This document shows, in pieces, positions 22,809 to 29,599 of a DNA stretch of 29,599 nt. Each line of letters starts with the position of its first letter. The first letter of the stretch is position 1. The translations under genes and the position numbers were made by a program. The notes under the pieces are model-generated. The model was given only the letters and a program-made list of their open reading frames with translations, was not told where the DNA came from and did not search any database. This DNA is from Prado023 sp964638055 (GTDB taxonomy: Bacteria > Actinomycetota > Actinomycetes > S36-B12 > CAIYMF01), in contig CAZWXF010000024.1 of assembly GCA_964638055.1 (NCBI GenBank), positions 1 through 29,599 of the forward strand, given 5' to 3'.

Positions 22809-24275
22809 CGGCGCTGTGAGCTCGACCTGGATCGCCGGTGGTCCCGGAGCCACCTCGCGTGCCGACGGCGTCAGCTCGGCCAGGACGTCCCGGTGGAACC
22901 CGCGCGCCCCGTCCAAGCTGCGCCCCGGCAGCATGCGACCGCCTCGGACGAGGGGTACCTGCAACGGCCGGGCCGACCAACCGGCCGGTGTCCTCGGCGC
23001 CCCGACCTCGGATCCCGGCTGCGCAGTCACCAGGACCTCCCGCTCGGCCAGCCCGGTGGGTCCGAGCAGCCTGAACGCATGCTTGCGCCCTCCGACCGTG
23101 GCCTTGCCCTCCTGGGTCTTGCTCACCGCGTGCCACAGGGGCTCCTGGCCGCCCCGCGCTGACTCGGCATCGTGGGCGGAGCGAGGGTCTCCCGCGGCCC
23201 GCGGCGTCGTGATGGTGACGAGCTTGTAGATGAACCCGGCCGCAGGGTGCCCGGAACCGGTCACGAGCGCGGTCCCCACCCCGTACGCGTCGACCGGGGC
23301 GCGGCCACCGGGCGCGTGCTCGAGATCCGTGATGACACGCTCGTCGAGATCGCCGGAGACCACGATCCGGGTGTCGGTGGCGCCCAGCTCGTCAAGCAGC
23401 GCTCGGGCGCGGCGGGTCTCCGTCAGGAGGTCGCCGGAGTCGATCCGGACGGCCCCGGGACCGGGCGCCCCGAGCGATCGGGCTGCCAGCACGGCATTGC
23501 GCAGCCCTGCCTCGGTGTCATAGGTGTCCACGAGGAGTGTCGTTCCGTTGCCGAGGGCCCTCAACTGATTGACGAACGCCTCCCTCTCGTTGCCGTGGGC
23601 GAGGATGAAGGCATGGGCGACGGTCCCCGCCGTGGGGACGCCGTAGGCCTTCCCGGCGGAGAGGTTGGACGTCGAGGTGAATCCCGCGATGTGTGCGGCG
23701 CGCGCGGCCGCGACGGCAGCGTGCTCGTGCGTGCGACGCGAGCCCATCTCGATGAGCCCGGCTCCCGGCCCTGACGCGCAGACCATGCGTGCTGCCGCGG
23801 ACGCGATCGCGCAGTCGTGGTTCAGCACGCTGAGGATGACGGTCTCCAGGAGGATCGCCTGGGCGAACGGGGCCGTGACGGTGAGGACCGGGGAGCCGCC
23901 GAAGTAGAGCTCGCCCTCCGGGTAGCCATCGATGTCCCCGCTGAAGCGGAACTCGGCGAGCCAGGCGAGGGTGGCGGCGTCCACGACGCCTCGCGTGGCC
24001 AGGAAGTCCAGCTCCCCGGGACCGAAGCGGAAGTTCGCGATCGCATCGAGCAGCCTTGCTGTCCCGGCGACGACGCCGTACCGCCGCCCCTTCGGCAGGG
24101 ACCGCGTCCAGACCTCGAACACGGCCAGGCGGTCGGCGACTCCCGACTGCAACGCCGCATCGACCATGGTGAGCTCGTACTGGTCGGTCAGGAGCGCCGA
24201 CGAAGGTCCGGGCGCCTCCCCCCGCACACTGCCGCTGGAGGATATGGAGCGCTCCTGGACGGCGCCGACAGCCAT
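22806..24275 (-). CDS. pncB: Nicotinate phosphoribosyltransferase
   Basis: A 489-aa enzyme that joins nicotinate to PRPP, with ATP hydrolysis, to make nicotinate mononucleotide in NAD salvage. Visible family marks are LLTDQYELTMVDAALQSG near the N-terminus, FGPGELDFLA, the MGSRRTHEHAAVAAARAA active-site region (the phosphorylated His is expected near here), GFTSTSNLSAGKAYGVPTAGT and VRIDSGDLLTETR, and the late GVGTALVTGSGHPA phosphate-binding turn. Length is typical of bacterial PncB. AGGAGGT lies 5-6 nt before the ATG. The gene stands alone, converging on the FUSC-like gene and diverging from the oxidoreductase. A residue segment about 350-370 (RAAGDPRSAHDAESARGG) is a Gly/Ala-rich insertion that may be a loop. 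Confidence 0.95.
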   Translation of the reverse strand: MAVGAVQERSISSSGSVRGEAPGPSSALLTDQYELTMVDAALQSGVADRLAVFEVWTRSLPKGRRYGVVAGTARLLDAIANFRFGPGELDFLATRGVVDAATLAWLAEFRFSGDIDGYPEGELYFGGSPVLTVTAPFAQAILLETVILSVLNHDCAIASAAARMVCASGPGAGLIEMGSRRTHEHAAVAAARAAHIAGFTSTSNLSAGKAYGVPTAGTVAHAFILAHGNEREAFVNQLRALGNGTTLLVDTYDTEAGLRNAVLAARSLGAPGPGAVRIDSGDLLTETRRARALLDELGATDTRIVVSGDLDERVITDLEHAPGGRAPVDAYGVGTALVTGSGHPAAGFIYKLVTITTPRAAGDPRSAHDAESARGGQEPLWHAVSKTQEGKATVGGRKHAFRLLGPTGLAEREVLVTAQPGSEVGAPRTPAGWSARPLQVPLVRGGRMLPGRSLDGARGFHRDVLAELTPSAREVAPGPPAIQVELTAP

Positions 24276-24556
24276 GCCGACCTCCTGGACGGTTGCGACC
24301 GCATCCGGACCGCCATGCTGGCACCCGGATCGGGCAGCGTCGCGGCAACCGGCGGCTCAGGGGCAGGATCGCGGGCGTGACGAGGCGGGGCTGGGCCGGC
24401 ATCGCCGCCGGGCGGCGAGGCTCACGGCGCAGCCCCGAACCGGATCCTCGGAATCCATCGTACGAAGTGGGAAGGGATGCGGACTGCCCACGGTTGCTCC
24501 GAGCATGAGCCCCCGGCGGGCCCATGGGCATCCCAGCAGCTGAAGCAGGAGGAAGC

Positions 24557-25438
24557 ATGACCATCGCCGTCACAGGAGCCACGGGCCATCTCGGCCGGCT
24601 CGTCGTAGAGGCTCTTCTCGATCGAGGCGTCCCGGCGCAGGAGATCGTCGCCACCGGGCGTCAGGTGTCGCGCATCCAGGACCTCGCTGAGTCGGGGGTC
24701 GTCGTGCGCCGCGCCGACTACGACGACCCGGAATCCCTCGACGCCGCCTTCGCGGGGGTGGACCGACTCCTGCTCGTGTCCGGGCTGGTCCCGGGGGTGC
24801 GCGTGAGGCAGCATTTCGACGCCATCGAGGCAGCGGCGCGCGCGGGCGTCTCGCTGCTGGCGTACACGAGCATCCCCAAGGCCGAGACTTCGAGCATCGG
24901 CCTGGCCGCGGATCACCGGGCGACCGAGGCGATCCTCGCGGGGTCCGGTGTTCCTCATGCGCTGCTGCGCAACTGCTGGTACCTGGAGAACTACACGGGC
25001 CAGGTCCCGACGGTGCTGGCCACCGGAGTCGTGCTCGGCTGTGCCGGCAACGGCCTGCTGAGCGCGGCGCCGCGGGGAGAGTTCGCGGAAGCCGCAGCGA
25101 CTGTGCTCACCGAGGGTGACCATGCGGGCAAGGTCTACGAGCTTGGCGCAGACGAGCCGTTCACCCTGGCTGACTTCGCTGCCGCCGTCCGTGAGGCCTC
25201 CGGCGTTCCCGTCGAGTACGTCAACCTGGCTGAGAAGGACCTCACCGCGGCCCTTGTGCAGGTCGGTCTCGACGAGGGGTACGCAGCTGCGCTGGCCAAC
25301 GCGGACATGGGGATCGGGCGTGGTGACCTCCACGTGGTCTCCGGGGACCTGCGACGGCTTCTGGGCCGCCCCACGGTCCGGATGGTCGACGCCGTCGCGG
25401 AGGCGGTCGCGGCCGCAACGGCACCAGGGGTGGGCTGA
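24557..25438 (+). CDS. NmrA/QorB-like NAD(P)-binding oxidoreductase
   Basis: A 293-aa atypical short-chain dehydrogenase. The N-terminus is a dinucleotide-binding fold, MTIAVTGATGHLGRLVVEAL, with a TGATGxxG loop. Later motifs (LLAYTSIPKA, HRATEAILAGSG, LLRNCWYLENYT) match the NAD(P)H:quinone reductase QorB / NmrA-like group. It probably reduces quinones or senses redox state through NADPH; the true substrate is unknown. The start at 24557 follows AGGAGGA; an in-frame ATG at 24524 is less likely, as it lies inside a GCCCATGGGC palindrome with no ribosome-binding site. The 281-nt gap to the divergent pncB start should hold both promoters. Confidence 0.9.
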   Translation: MTIAVTGATGHLGRLVVEALLDRGVPAQEIVATGRQVSRIQDLAESGVVVRRADYDDPESLDAAFAGVDRLLLVSGLVPGVRVRQHFDAIEAAARAGVSLLAYTSIPKAETSSIGLAADHRATEAILAGSGVPHALLRNCWYLENYTGQVPTVLATGVVLGCAGNGLLSAAPRGEFAEAAATVLTEGDHAGKVYELGADEPFTLADFAAAVREASGVPVEYVNLAEKDLTAALVQVGLDEGYAAALANADMGIGRGDLHVVSGDLRRLLGRPTVRMVDAVAEAVAAATAPGVG

Positions 25439-25510
25439 CCGGCGCGGACCGGGACACCTCGACGACAGCGACCACAGCGCCTGACCACCTGGTTTCCCAG
25501 CGCGGGCGGC

Positions 25511-25610
25511 ATCCCGTCCCGGCCGAGTGAAGGGGTTCAGGTCCAGGTCCCGGATCCACAAGCGGCAGATCCCTGCCTGGCCGAGTAGAAAGGTGTCCGG
25601 TCCAGCTCCC
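25511..25610 (+). repeat. Imperfect direct duplication before the cupin gene
   Basis: A segment at about 25511-25552 (ATCCC..GGCCGAGT..GGTCCAG.TCCC) recurs at about 25569-25610, offset 58 bp, with roughly 70 percent identity and one gap. It lies between the oxidoreductase and the cupin. It could be an old tandem duplication or paired regulator sites. Confidence 0.5.
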
Positions 25611-25649
25611 CCAAGGATGCCTGGCCCGTCGGCCGATCAGGAGGAGCCC

Positions 25650-26054
25650 ATGGAGATCACCCCGAAGCCGCCCACCACCAAGGGGCCACCCGAGATGTTC
25701 ACCGGAGACGTCTGGTTCGACGTGATCGCCAAGGGGGAGGAGCCCCTTCGGCTGCGTGTGAACCTGGTGCGATTCGCGCCGGGCGCCCGGACCGCGTGGC
25801 ACAGCCATGCCAAGGGCCAGACCCTGCACGTCACCGCCGGCCAGGGACGGGTGCAGGCACGGGGTGGGGAGGTCCTGTCGATCCGACCCGGCGACACGAT
25901 CGTGACCCCGCCGGGGGAATGGCACTGGCACGGTGCCGCTCCTGACCACTTCATGTCGCACCTGGCCATGTGGGAGGGGCACCCGGCCTCGGAGGGCCCC
26001 GAGACGCAGTGGGGCGAGCACGTCACCGACGACGAGAACGAGCCGCACGGCTGA
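25650..26054 (+). CDS. Small Mn-type cupin, hydroxynitrile-lyase-like
   Basis: A 134-aa single cupin barrel. Motif 1 is FAPGARTAWHSHAKGQTLHV, offering two His and a Gln, and motif 2 is PPGEWHWHGAAPDHFMSHLA with the fourth ligand His. The ARTAWHxHxxGQTLxVTAG and PGExHWHGAxP pattern is the one I recall for the manganese-dependent cupin hydroxynitrile lyases and related carboxymuconolactone-type neighbours; such proteins are often labelled (R)-mandelonitrile lyase-like. The natural role in most bacteria is unsettled. The start at 25650 follows AGGAGGAG. It follows the QorB-like gene in the same direction by 211 nt and may be a separate unit. Confidence 0.85.
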   Translation: MEITPKPPTTKGPPEMFTGDVWFDVIAKGEEPLRLRVNLVRFAPGARTAWHSHAKGQTLHVTAGQGRVQARGGEVLSIRPGDTIVTPPGEWHWHGAAPDHFMSHLAMWEGHPASEGPETQWGEHVTDDENEPHG

Positions 26055-26096
26055 GCCCGCGCTGAGCCCGCACGACGGGGTCGGCCCGGCGAGCGC

Positions 26097-26999
26097 CTAC
26101 AGCCCCAGCCGAGCGAGCTGGTCGTCGTACTCCAGCTCGATCTCCTCGACAGGGCGCTCGGAGGCCCAGAGGTCCTCGAGCTCGGCCCGGATCCTGGCGT
26201 CGAGCGCCTCGTACGCCTCGAACCAGCGCTCGGCGTCGGCCGTCCAGTAGCCCACGGCCTTGAACCGGAGAGCGGGCAGGTCCAGGCCCCGGCGCAGGTG
26301 GGCCCGCACGCCGCGGAGCGCCCGCGACTCCCCGGCCACCCAGACGTAGCAGTCCGGCCCCGGGCGGGGAAGCGATCGCAGGACCGACTCCATGCGGCTG
26401 CTGTCGTGGCCGTTCCCGCCGACGATCCAGCGCACCTCGAGCTCGGGACGCCTCGCGATCGGCACCCTCGCCGACTCGTCGGGGATCTCCACGACCAGCA
26501 GCGTGCGTATCCCCTCGGGTGCCGTCTCGGCCAGACGTGCGGCCGCGGGCAGACCGGCCAGGTCGGCCAGGAGGATCTGGCAGGAGATGCTCGCCGGGGG
26601 GTCGTAGAGACCCGTGGGGCTGTTGACCCCGACCACCTGGCCTGCACGGGCCTGCATTGCCCACTGCGTGGCGACCCCGGCGCCGTGGATGGCGAAGTCG
26701 ATGACGAGGCGGCGCGCGACGGAGTCGAACGCGCGCACCGTGTAGGTCCGCAGACGCGACAGGTCGATGGAGCCGCAGTCCAGCTCGTCGCCGACGACCC
26801 CCGGGAGCTTGGGCGCCTCCCACGGGTCGACCGGGAACAGCAGGCGGACGTACTCGTCGCCGATCCCGGTGGAGCGGAACGCGGCCAGGCCCGGTCCGCC
26901 GAAGACCACCCTGCGCATCGACGGAGACAGGTCGACCACGTCGACGACCTCGGCATGGAACGTGCGCATCGGGACCTCGCGGGAGCGGCGGCGGGTCAT
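26097..26999 (-). CDS. Siderophore-interacting protein (SIP), FAD-dependent ferric-siderophore reductase
   Basis: A 300-aa cytoplasmic flavoprotein of the SIP family, which reduces ferric siderophores to release iron. The N-terminal domain holds the FAD motif RTYTVRAFD and the downstream FAIHGAGVATQWAMQARAG; GGPGLAAF and EYVRLLFPV are also typical. The C-terminal NAD(P)H-like domain has LLADLAGLPAAARLAE, WIVGGNGHDSS and CYVWVAGESRALRGVR. The protein continues past the usual KAVGYW end with about 45 charged, helical residues (ERWFEAYEALDARIRAELED), longer than I expect for the family. GGAGGAG 5 nt before the ATG at 26999 fixes the start. Regulation by iron is suggested by the iron box at 27385-27403. 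Confidence 0.9.
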   Translation of the reverse strand: MTRRRSREVPMRTFHAEVVDVVDLSPSMRRVVFGGPGLAAFRSTGIGDEYVRLLFPVDPWEAPKLPGVVGDELDCGSIDLSRLRTYTVRAFDSVARRLVIDFAIHGAGVATQWAMQARAGQVVGVNSPTGLYDPPASISCQILLADLAGLPAAARLAETAPEGIRTLLVVEIPDESARVPIARRPELEVRWIVGGNGHDSSRMESVLRSLPRPGPDCYVWVAGESRALRGVRAHLRRGLDLPALRFKAVGYWTADAERWFEAYEALDARIRAELEDLWASERPVEEIELEYDDQLARLGL

Positions 27000-27367
27000 G
27001 GGCGCTCCTCCGCCTGCACTGTCCCTCGAAGCCCCGGCCGCACCGTCCCTGGCACTCCAGGCATGCCAGCGGGGCCGACTCGACAGACTCGACCAGCGTG
27101 CTCGGTGGGGCACTGTCTCGACGGGCTCGACCGGCGTGCCCGACCGGCTCGACCAGCGCGCTCGACAGACTCGACCGGCGTGCTCGGTGGGCACTGTGTC
27201 TCGACGGGCTCGACCGGCGTGCTCGACCGGCTCGACCAGCGTGCTCGACGGGCTCGACCAGTGGGCGAGTCATAGAGGCAGTGCATTCGCGTGACCTCCT
27301 GACCCGAGCGCCACCAGCGCTCATCGATGAGTCCTGGACCCGTTCGCAGGTCGATCGGTGGGGGCAT
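26996..27367 (-). CDS. Possible 123-aa leader ORF coupled to SIP
   Basis: A frame opens at 27367 behind AGGAG (spacing about 6 nt), just downstream of the iron box, and stops at a TGA that overlaps the SIP ATG (ATGA). Its first 35 residues (MPPPIDLRTGPGLIDERWW, RSGQEVTRMHCLYDS) look ordinary, with a second internal start at 27286 preceded by AGGAGGT. The rest is repeat-derived low complexity (VEPVET, STPVESVE) ending VQAEERP. I think this was a short leader or the old 5' end of the SIP gene that repeats have since expanded. Whether it is translated is unknown; no known domain is visible. Confidence 0.3.
   Translation of the reverse strand: MPPPIDLRTGPGLIDERWWRSGQEVTRMHCLYDSPTGRARRARWSSRSSTPVEPVETQCPPSTPVESVERAGRAGRARRSSPSRQCPTEHAGRVCRVGPAGMPGVPGTVRPGLRGTVQAEERP
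27005..27011 (-). promoter_or_regulatory. Ribosome-binding site of the SIP gene
   Basis: GGAGGAG on the minus strand, 5 nt before the ATG at 26999. It settles the start against an in-frame ATG at 26969 and against longer upstream frames running through the repeats. Confidence 0.75.
27079..27265. repeat. 82-bp tandem duplication of TCGAC-rich repeats
   Basis: A block beginning CTCGACAGACTCGACC at 27079 recurs at 27161, an 82-bp period, with only a few substitutions and small indels, and a partial third copy runs from 27244. Each block is itself built from shorter CTCGACNGRCTCGACC-type units. On the minus strand the shared module is GGTCGAGCCCGTCGAGAC, which also occurs in the array at the right edge. 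The repeat lies between the SIP gene and the iron box. Confidence 0.85.
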
Positions 27368-27384
27368 GTTCAGCTCCTCTCCAG

Positions 27385-27403
27385 TAAGGCAAGGCTAACC
27401 TAC
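27385..27403. promoter_or_regulatory. DtxR/IdeR-type iron box
   Basis: TAAGGCAAGGCTAACCTAC matches the palindromic DtxR/IdeR consensus TTAGGTTAGGCTAACCTAA at 15 of 19 positions, with the right half nearly perfect. These regulators bind with Fe2+ and usually repress iron-uptake genes. The site is 18 nt before the possible SIP leader ORF and 236 nt before the divergent ABC exporter, so SIP is the likelier target. Confidence 0.75.
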
Positions 27404-27638
27404 CTGTACTCCGAGAGCGGCCAGGTCGGCCATCCACCCCACATCGCGGATACTGGCCATGCGCGACGCTGCGATCATTGCCGTGGGCCCGCCGGCCGAG
27501 GGCATCACTGAAGCGATCGCGGAGGGGTCTTCGATCTGCCCTGCCGGGTCGTCGAGGACCCGTCTCCGGACCCCGCTGGTTCTCCCGATCGGAGGGTGCC
27601 AGCCCGCGTTGCCCTGAGACCGACCACCAGAGGACGCC
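27404..27638. other. Upstream region of the ABC exporter, no supported gene
   Basis: A 53-codon plus-strand frame from 27459 (MRDAAIIAVGPPAEGITEAI) ends before the ABC gene, but it has no ribosome-binding site and no family I know. The stretch probably holds the ABC promoter and 5' leader. Together with the repeat and the iron box it makes a gap of about 640 nt between the SIP and ABC genes. Confidence 0.4.
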
Positions 27639-29450
27639 ATGCATCACACACCCGCCGAAGCGCCGCTGCGCGCGCTCTGGGAGCGTCAGAAGAAGTACCG
27701 GGGCCGGCTCGTCCTCGCGGTGACCATGTCGACGATCAACAAGATCGCGGACATCGTGCCCGAGCTGCTCATCGGTGCGGCGATCGACGTGGTGGTCAAC
27801 GGCGACGACTCGTTCCTGGCAGGCGCGCTGGGGATCGAGTCCCGCCACGCACAGCTGGGCTGGCTGGCCGTCATCAACATCCTGTTCTGGATCATCGAGT
27901 CAGCCTCGGAGTACGCGGCAGCTCTGCTCTGGCGAGGTCTCGCCCAGGGCGTCGAGCACGACCTGCGCGTCGAGGCCTACGATCGCGTGCAGCACCTGGA
28001 CATGCACTGGCACGAGTCCCGGCCGCAGGGCGCGACCCTGGCCACGCTGAACGACGACGTGAACCAGCTCGAGCGGTTCCTGGACGTCGGCGCCCCCGTG
28101 ATCCTGCAGACCGCGCTGAACGTCCTCCTGGTCGGGATCGTGTTCGCGGCCGCGTCGTGGCAGCTGCTCATCCTGGCGTTCCTGCCGATCCCGGTCATCA
28201 TCGGCGGATCGCTGGTCTTCCAGCGCCGGCTGGAGCCGCTCTACGCACGGGTCCGCCAGGCGGTCGCCGACGTCTCAGCAGTCCTGTCCTCCAATCTGGC
28301 AGGGATCCCGACGATCAAGGCCTTCAACGCCGAGGACCGCGAGCGCGCCCGGCTGGAGCAGGTGTCGGCCGCGTACCAGAAGGCCAACATCGAGGCCATC
28401 CGGACGTCCGCGGCGTTCGTGCCGCTCATCCGCATGGCGATCCTGGCCGGGTTCACCTGCACCCTGCTGCTGGGCGGGTGGATGACGCTGAACGGCGAGC
28501 TCGCGCTGGGCATGTACTCGGTGCTCGTGTTCATGACGCAACGGCTCCTGTGGCCGCTGACCAATGTCGCCGAGGTACTCGACCTGTACCAACGGGGACG
28601 CGCGTCGACCGCCCGGATCCTCATGCTCATCGAGGAGCCACTCCTGGTCGGCGCCGGCCACGCGTCGCTGGCCAGGCCGGTGCGCGGGCGCCTGGAGCTG
28701 ATCGGGGTTCGTGCCGGATACGGCGATGGACCGGACGTGCTGCGCGGGGTGGACCTGGTCGTGCCCGCCGGCCAGACCCACGCGATCGTCGGCTCCACCG
28801 GGGCGGGGAAGTCGTCCCTGCTGCGGCTCGTGCTGCGCTTCGACGATCCGCGGGCGGGGCGCGTGCTCCTGGACGGTCACGACGTGCGCGACCTCGACTG
28901 GGACTCGCTGCGCGGCTCGATGGGGTACGTGTCCCAGGACGTGTACCTGTTCTCCGGAACCGTGGCCGAGAACATCGCCTACGGCCGCCCGGACGCGAGC
29001 CCGGCGCAGATCCGAGCAGCAGCCGACGCCGCGGCCGCCACAGAGTTCATCGCGAGGTTCCCTGCCGGGTTCGGTACCAGGGTCGGCGAGCGGGGTGTGA
29101 ACCTCTCCGGCGGGCAGCGCCAGCGACTGGCCCTGGCCCGGGCCCTCCTGCGCGATCCGGCGGTGCTCGTCCTGGACGAGGCGACCAGTGCCGTGGACAA
29201 CGAGACCGAGGCCGCCATCCAACGCTCCCTGCAGGTAGCCGCGCGGGATCGCACCGCCCTGGTCGTCGCCCATCGCCTCTCGACCATCCGGCATGCCGAC
29301 CGGATCTGGGTGCTCGACGCCGGGCGCCTCGTCGAGGCGGGCACGCACGACGAGCTCGTGAGCGCAGGCGGGGTCTACGCGGGCCTCTGGCGCATCCAGA
29401 CCGGGATGCTGCTCGACTCCGGCCCCCTGCCCTCCCCGGCGACCACCTGA
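27639..29450 (+). CDS. ABC exporter half-transporter (fused TMD-NBD)
   Basis: A 603-aa type-I ABC exporter subunit. Residues about 1-330 carry six membrane helices with the coupling region between them; 340-600 is the ATPase with every catalytic motif intact: Walker A GSTGAGKSS, Q-loop YVSQDVYLF, signature LSGGQRQR, Walker B AVLVLDEATS and H-loop VAHRLST. A consensus ATPase site allows a working homodimer. AGAGGA precedes the ATG. The SIP gene is divergent across an iron box; in mycobacteria the IrtA exporter carries a SIP domain fused to such a subunit, so a siderophore-import partner is conceivable, but the substrate cannot be read from sequence. A second half-transporter is not in the window. 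Confidence 0.9.
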   Translation: MHHTPAEAPLRALWERQKKYRGRLVLAVTMSTINKIADIVPELLIGAAIDVVVNGDDSFLAGALGIESRHAQLGWLAVINILFWIIESASEYAAALLWRGLAQGVEHDLRVEAYDRVQHLDMHWHESRPQGATLATLNDDVNQLERFLDVGAPVILQTALNVLLVGIVFAAASWQLLILAFLPIPVIIGGSLVFQRRLEPLYARVRQAVADVSAVLSSNLAGIPTIKAFNAEDRERARLEQVSAAYQKANIEAIRTSAAFVPLIRMAILAGFTCTLLLGGWMTLNGELALGMYSVLVFMTQRLLWPLTNVAEVLDLYQRGRASTARILMLIEEPLLVGAGHASLARPVRGRLELIGVRAGYGDGPDVLRGVDLVVPAGQTHAIVGSTGAGKSSLLRLVLRFDDPRAGRVLLDGHDVRDLDWDSLRGSMGYVSQDVYLFSGTVAENIAYGRPDASPAQIRAAADAAAATEFIARFPAGFGTRVGERGVNLSGGQRQRLALARALLRDPAVLVLDEATSAVDNETEAAIQRSLQVAARDRTALVVAHRLSTIRHADRIWVLDAGRLVEAGTHDELVSAGGVYAGLWRIQTGMLLDSGPLPSPATT

Positions 29451-29470
29451 CGCCCCGCGCCGGTCGGCCC

Positions 29471-29599
29471 GCCGGTCGAGCCCGTCGAGCGCGCCCGTCG
29501 AGACCAAGCCCGCCGGTCGAGCTCGTCGAGACCAAGCCCGCCGGTCGAGCCTGTCGAGACCAAGCCCGCCGGTCGAGCCTGTCGAGACCAAGCCCGCCG
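29471..29599. repeat. 28-bp tandem array running off the right edge
   Basis: Units starting AAGCCCGCCGGTCGAG recur exactly every 28 bp (starts 29506, 29534, 29562, 29590), ending GTCGAGACC; a variant copy precedes them. The array begins about 20 nt after the ABC gene stop and is cut by the window end. It carries the same GGTCGAGCCTGTCGAGACC module as the duplication upstream of the SIP gene. There are no spacers, so it is not CRISPR, and no nearby cas genes are seen. Open frames through it are low-complexity artefacts. Confidence 0.9.

Noticed and set aside
24520..24529. GCCCATGGGC palindrome before the QorB-like gene as an operator
   Set aside because: A 10-bp GC-rich palindrome is expected by chance at this composition and no second site is visible.
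27000..27324. N-terminal extension of SIP through the TCGAC repeats
   Set aside because: Low-complexity repeat translation; a strong ribosome-binding site supports the start at 26999.
29471..29599. CRISPR array at the right edge
   Set aside because: Units are contiguous 28-bp copies with no unique spacers and no cas genes nearby.

Overview
The window is GC-rich DNA, with strong G/C bias at third codon positions, many ATGA/GTGA stop-start overlaps, DUF2510-type tails and a DtxR/IdeR-type iron box. All of this points to an actinobacterium. The TCGAG-rich intergenic repeats suggest Micrococcales (for example the Cellulomonas/Promicromonospora side), but that placement is inference.

Bases 1-1110 hold no intact gene. 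They contain the decayed C-terminal part of an IS3-family transposase on the minus strand and a frameshifted fragment of an unidentified conserved protein on the plus strand. This looks like a worn insertion boundary.

Bases 1115-20795 are one minus-strand block of ten genes, many with overlapping stops and starts. In transcription order they are: a Gly-rich membrane protein; a secreted or membrane-anchored vWA protein; a large tubulin-like GTPase; a two-TM protein of unknown family; a protein with fibronectin-III-like modules; a GTPase-associated-protein-1-like protein; a cytoplasmic vWA protein; a double-GTPase (DO-GTPase2-like) with zinc-binding Cys clusters; a zinc-ribbon/DUF2510 protein; and a HerA/DUF87-type ATPase with a coiled-coil tail. 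The DO-GTPase, GAP1 and tubulin-like families are known to me from comparative genomics of NTP-dependent conflict systems, but I know of no experimental description of this arrangement. It is the best candidate here for an undescribed system. My working model, which is inference, is a membrane-linked sensing module (vWA plus TM proteins) coupled to a GTPase/tubulin switch with a DNA-translocase-like ATPase as one output.

Bases 21169-26054 hold ordinary metabolic genes: a VOC protein overlapping an FUSC-like membrane protein, a convergent nicotinate phosphoribosyltransferase (pncB) with a shared hairpin terminator, a QorB/NmrA-like NAD(P)-binding oxidoreductase, and a small cupin resembling Mn-dependent hydroxynitrile-lyase cupins.

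Bases 26097-29450 look like an iron-linked locus: a siderophore-interacting (SIP) flavin reductase, an iron box, and a divergent complete ABC exporter half-transporter. TCGAG-rich repeats of one family sit on both sides of the ABC gene: an 82-bp tandem duplication in the SIP leader, and a 28-bp tandem array that runs off the right edge.
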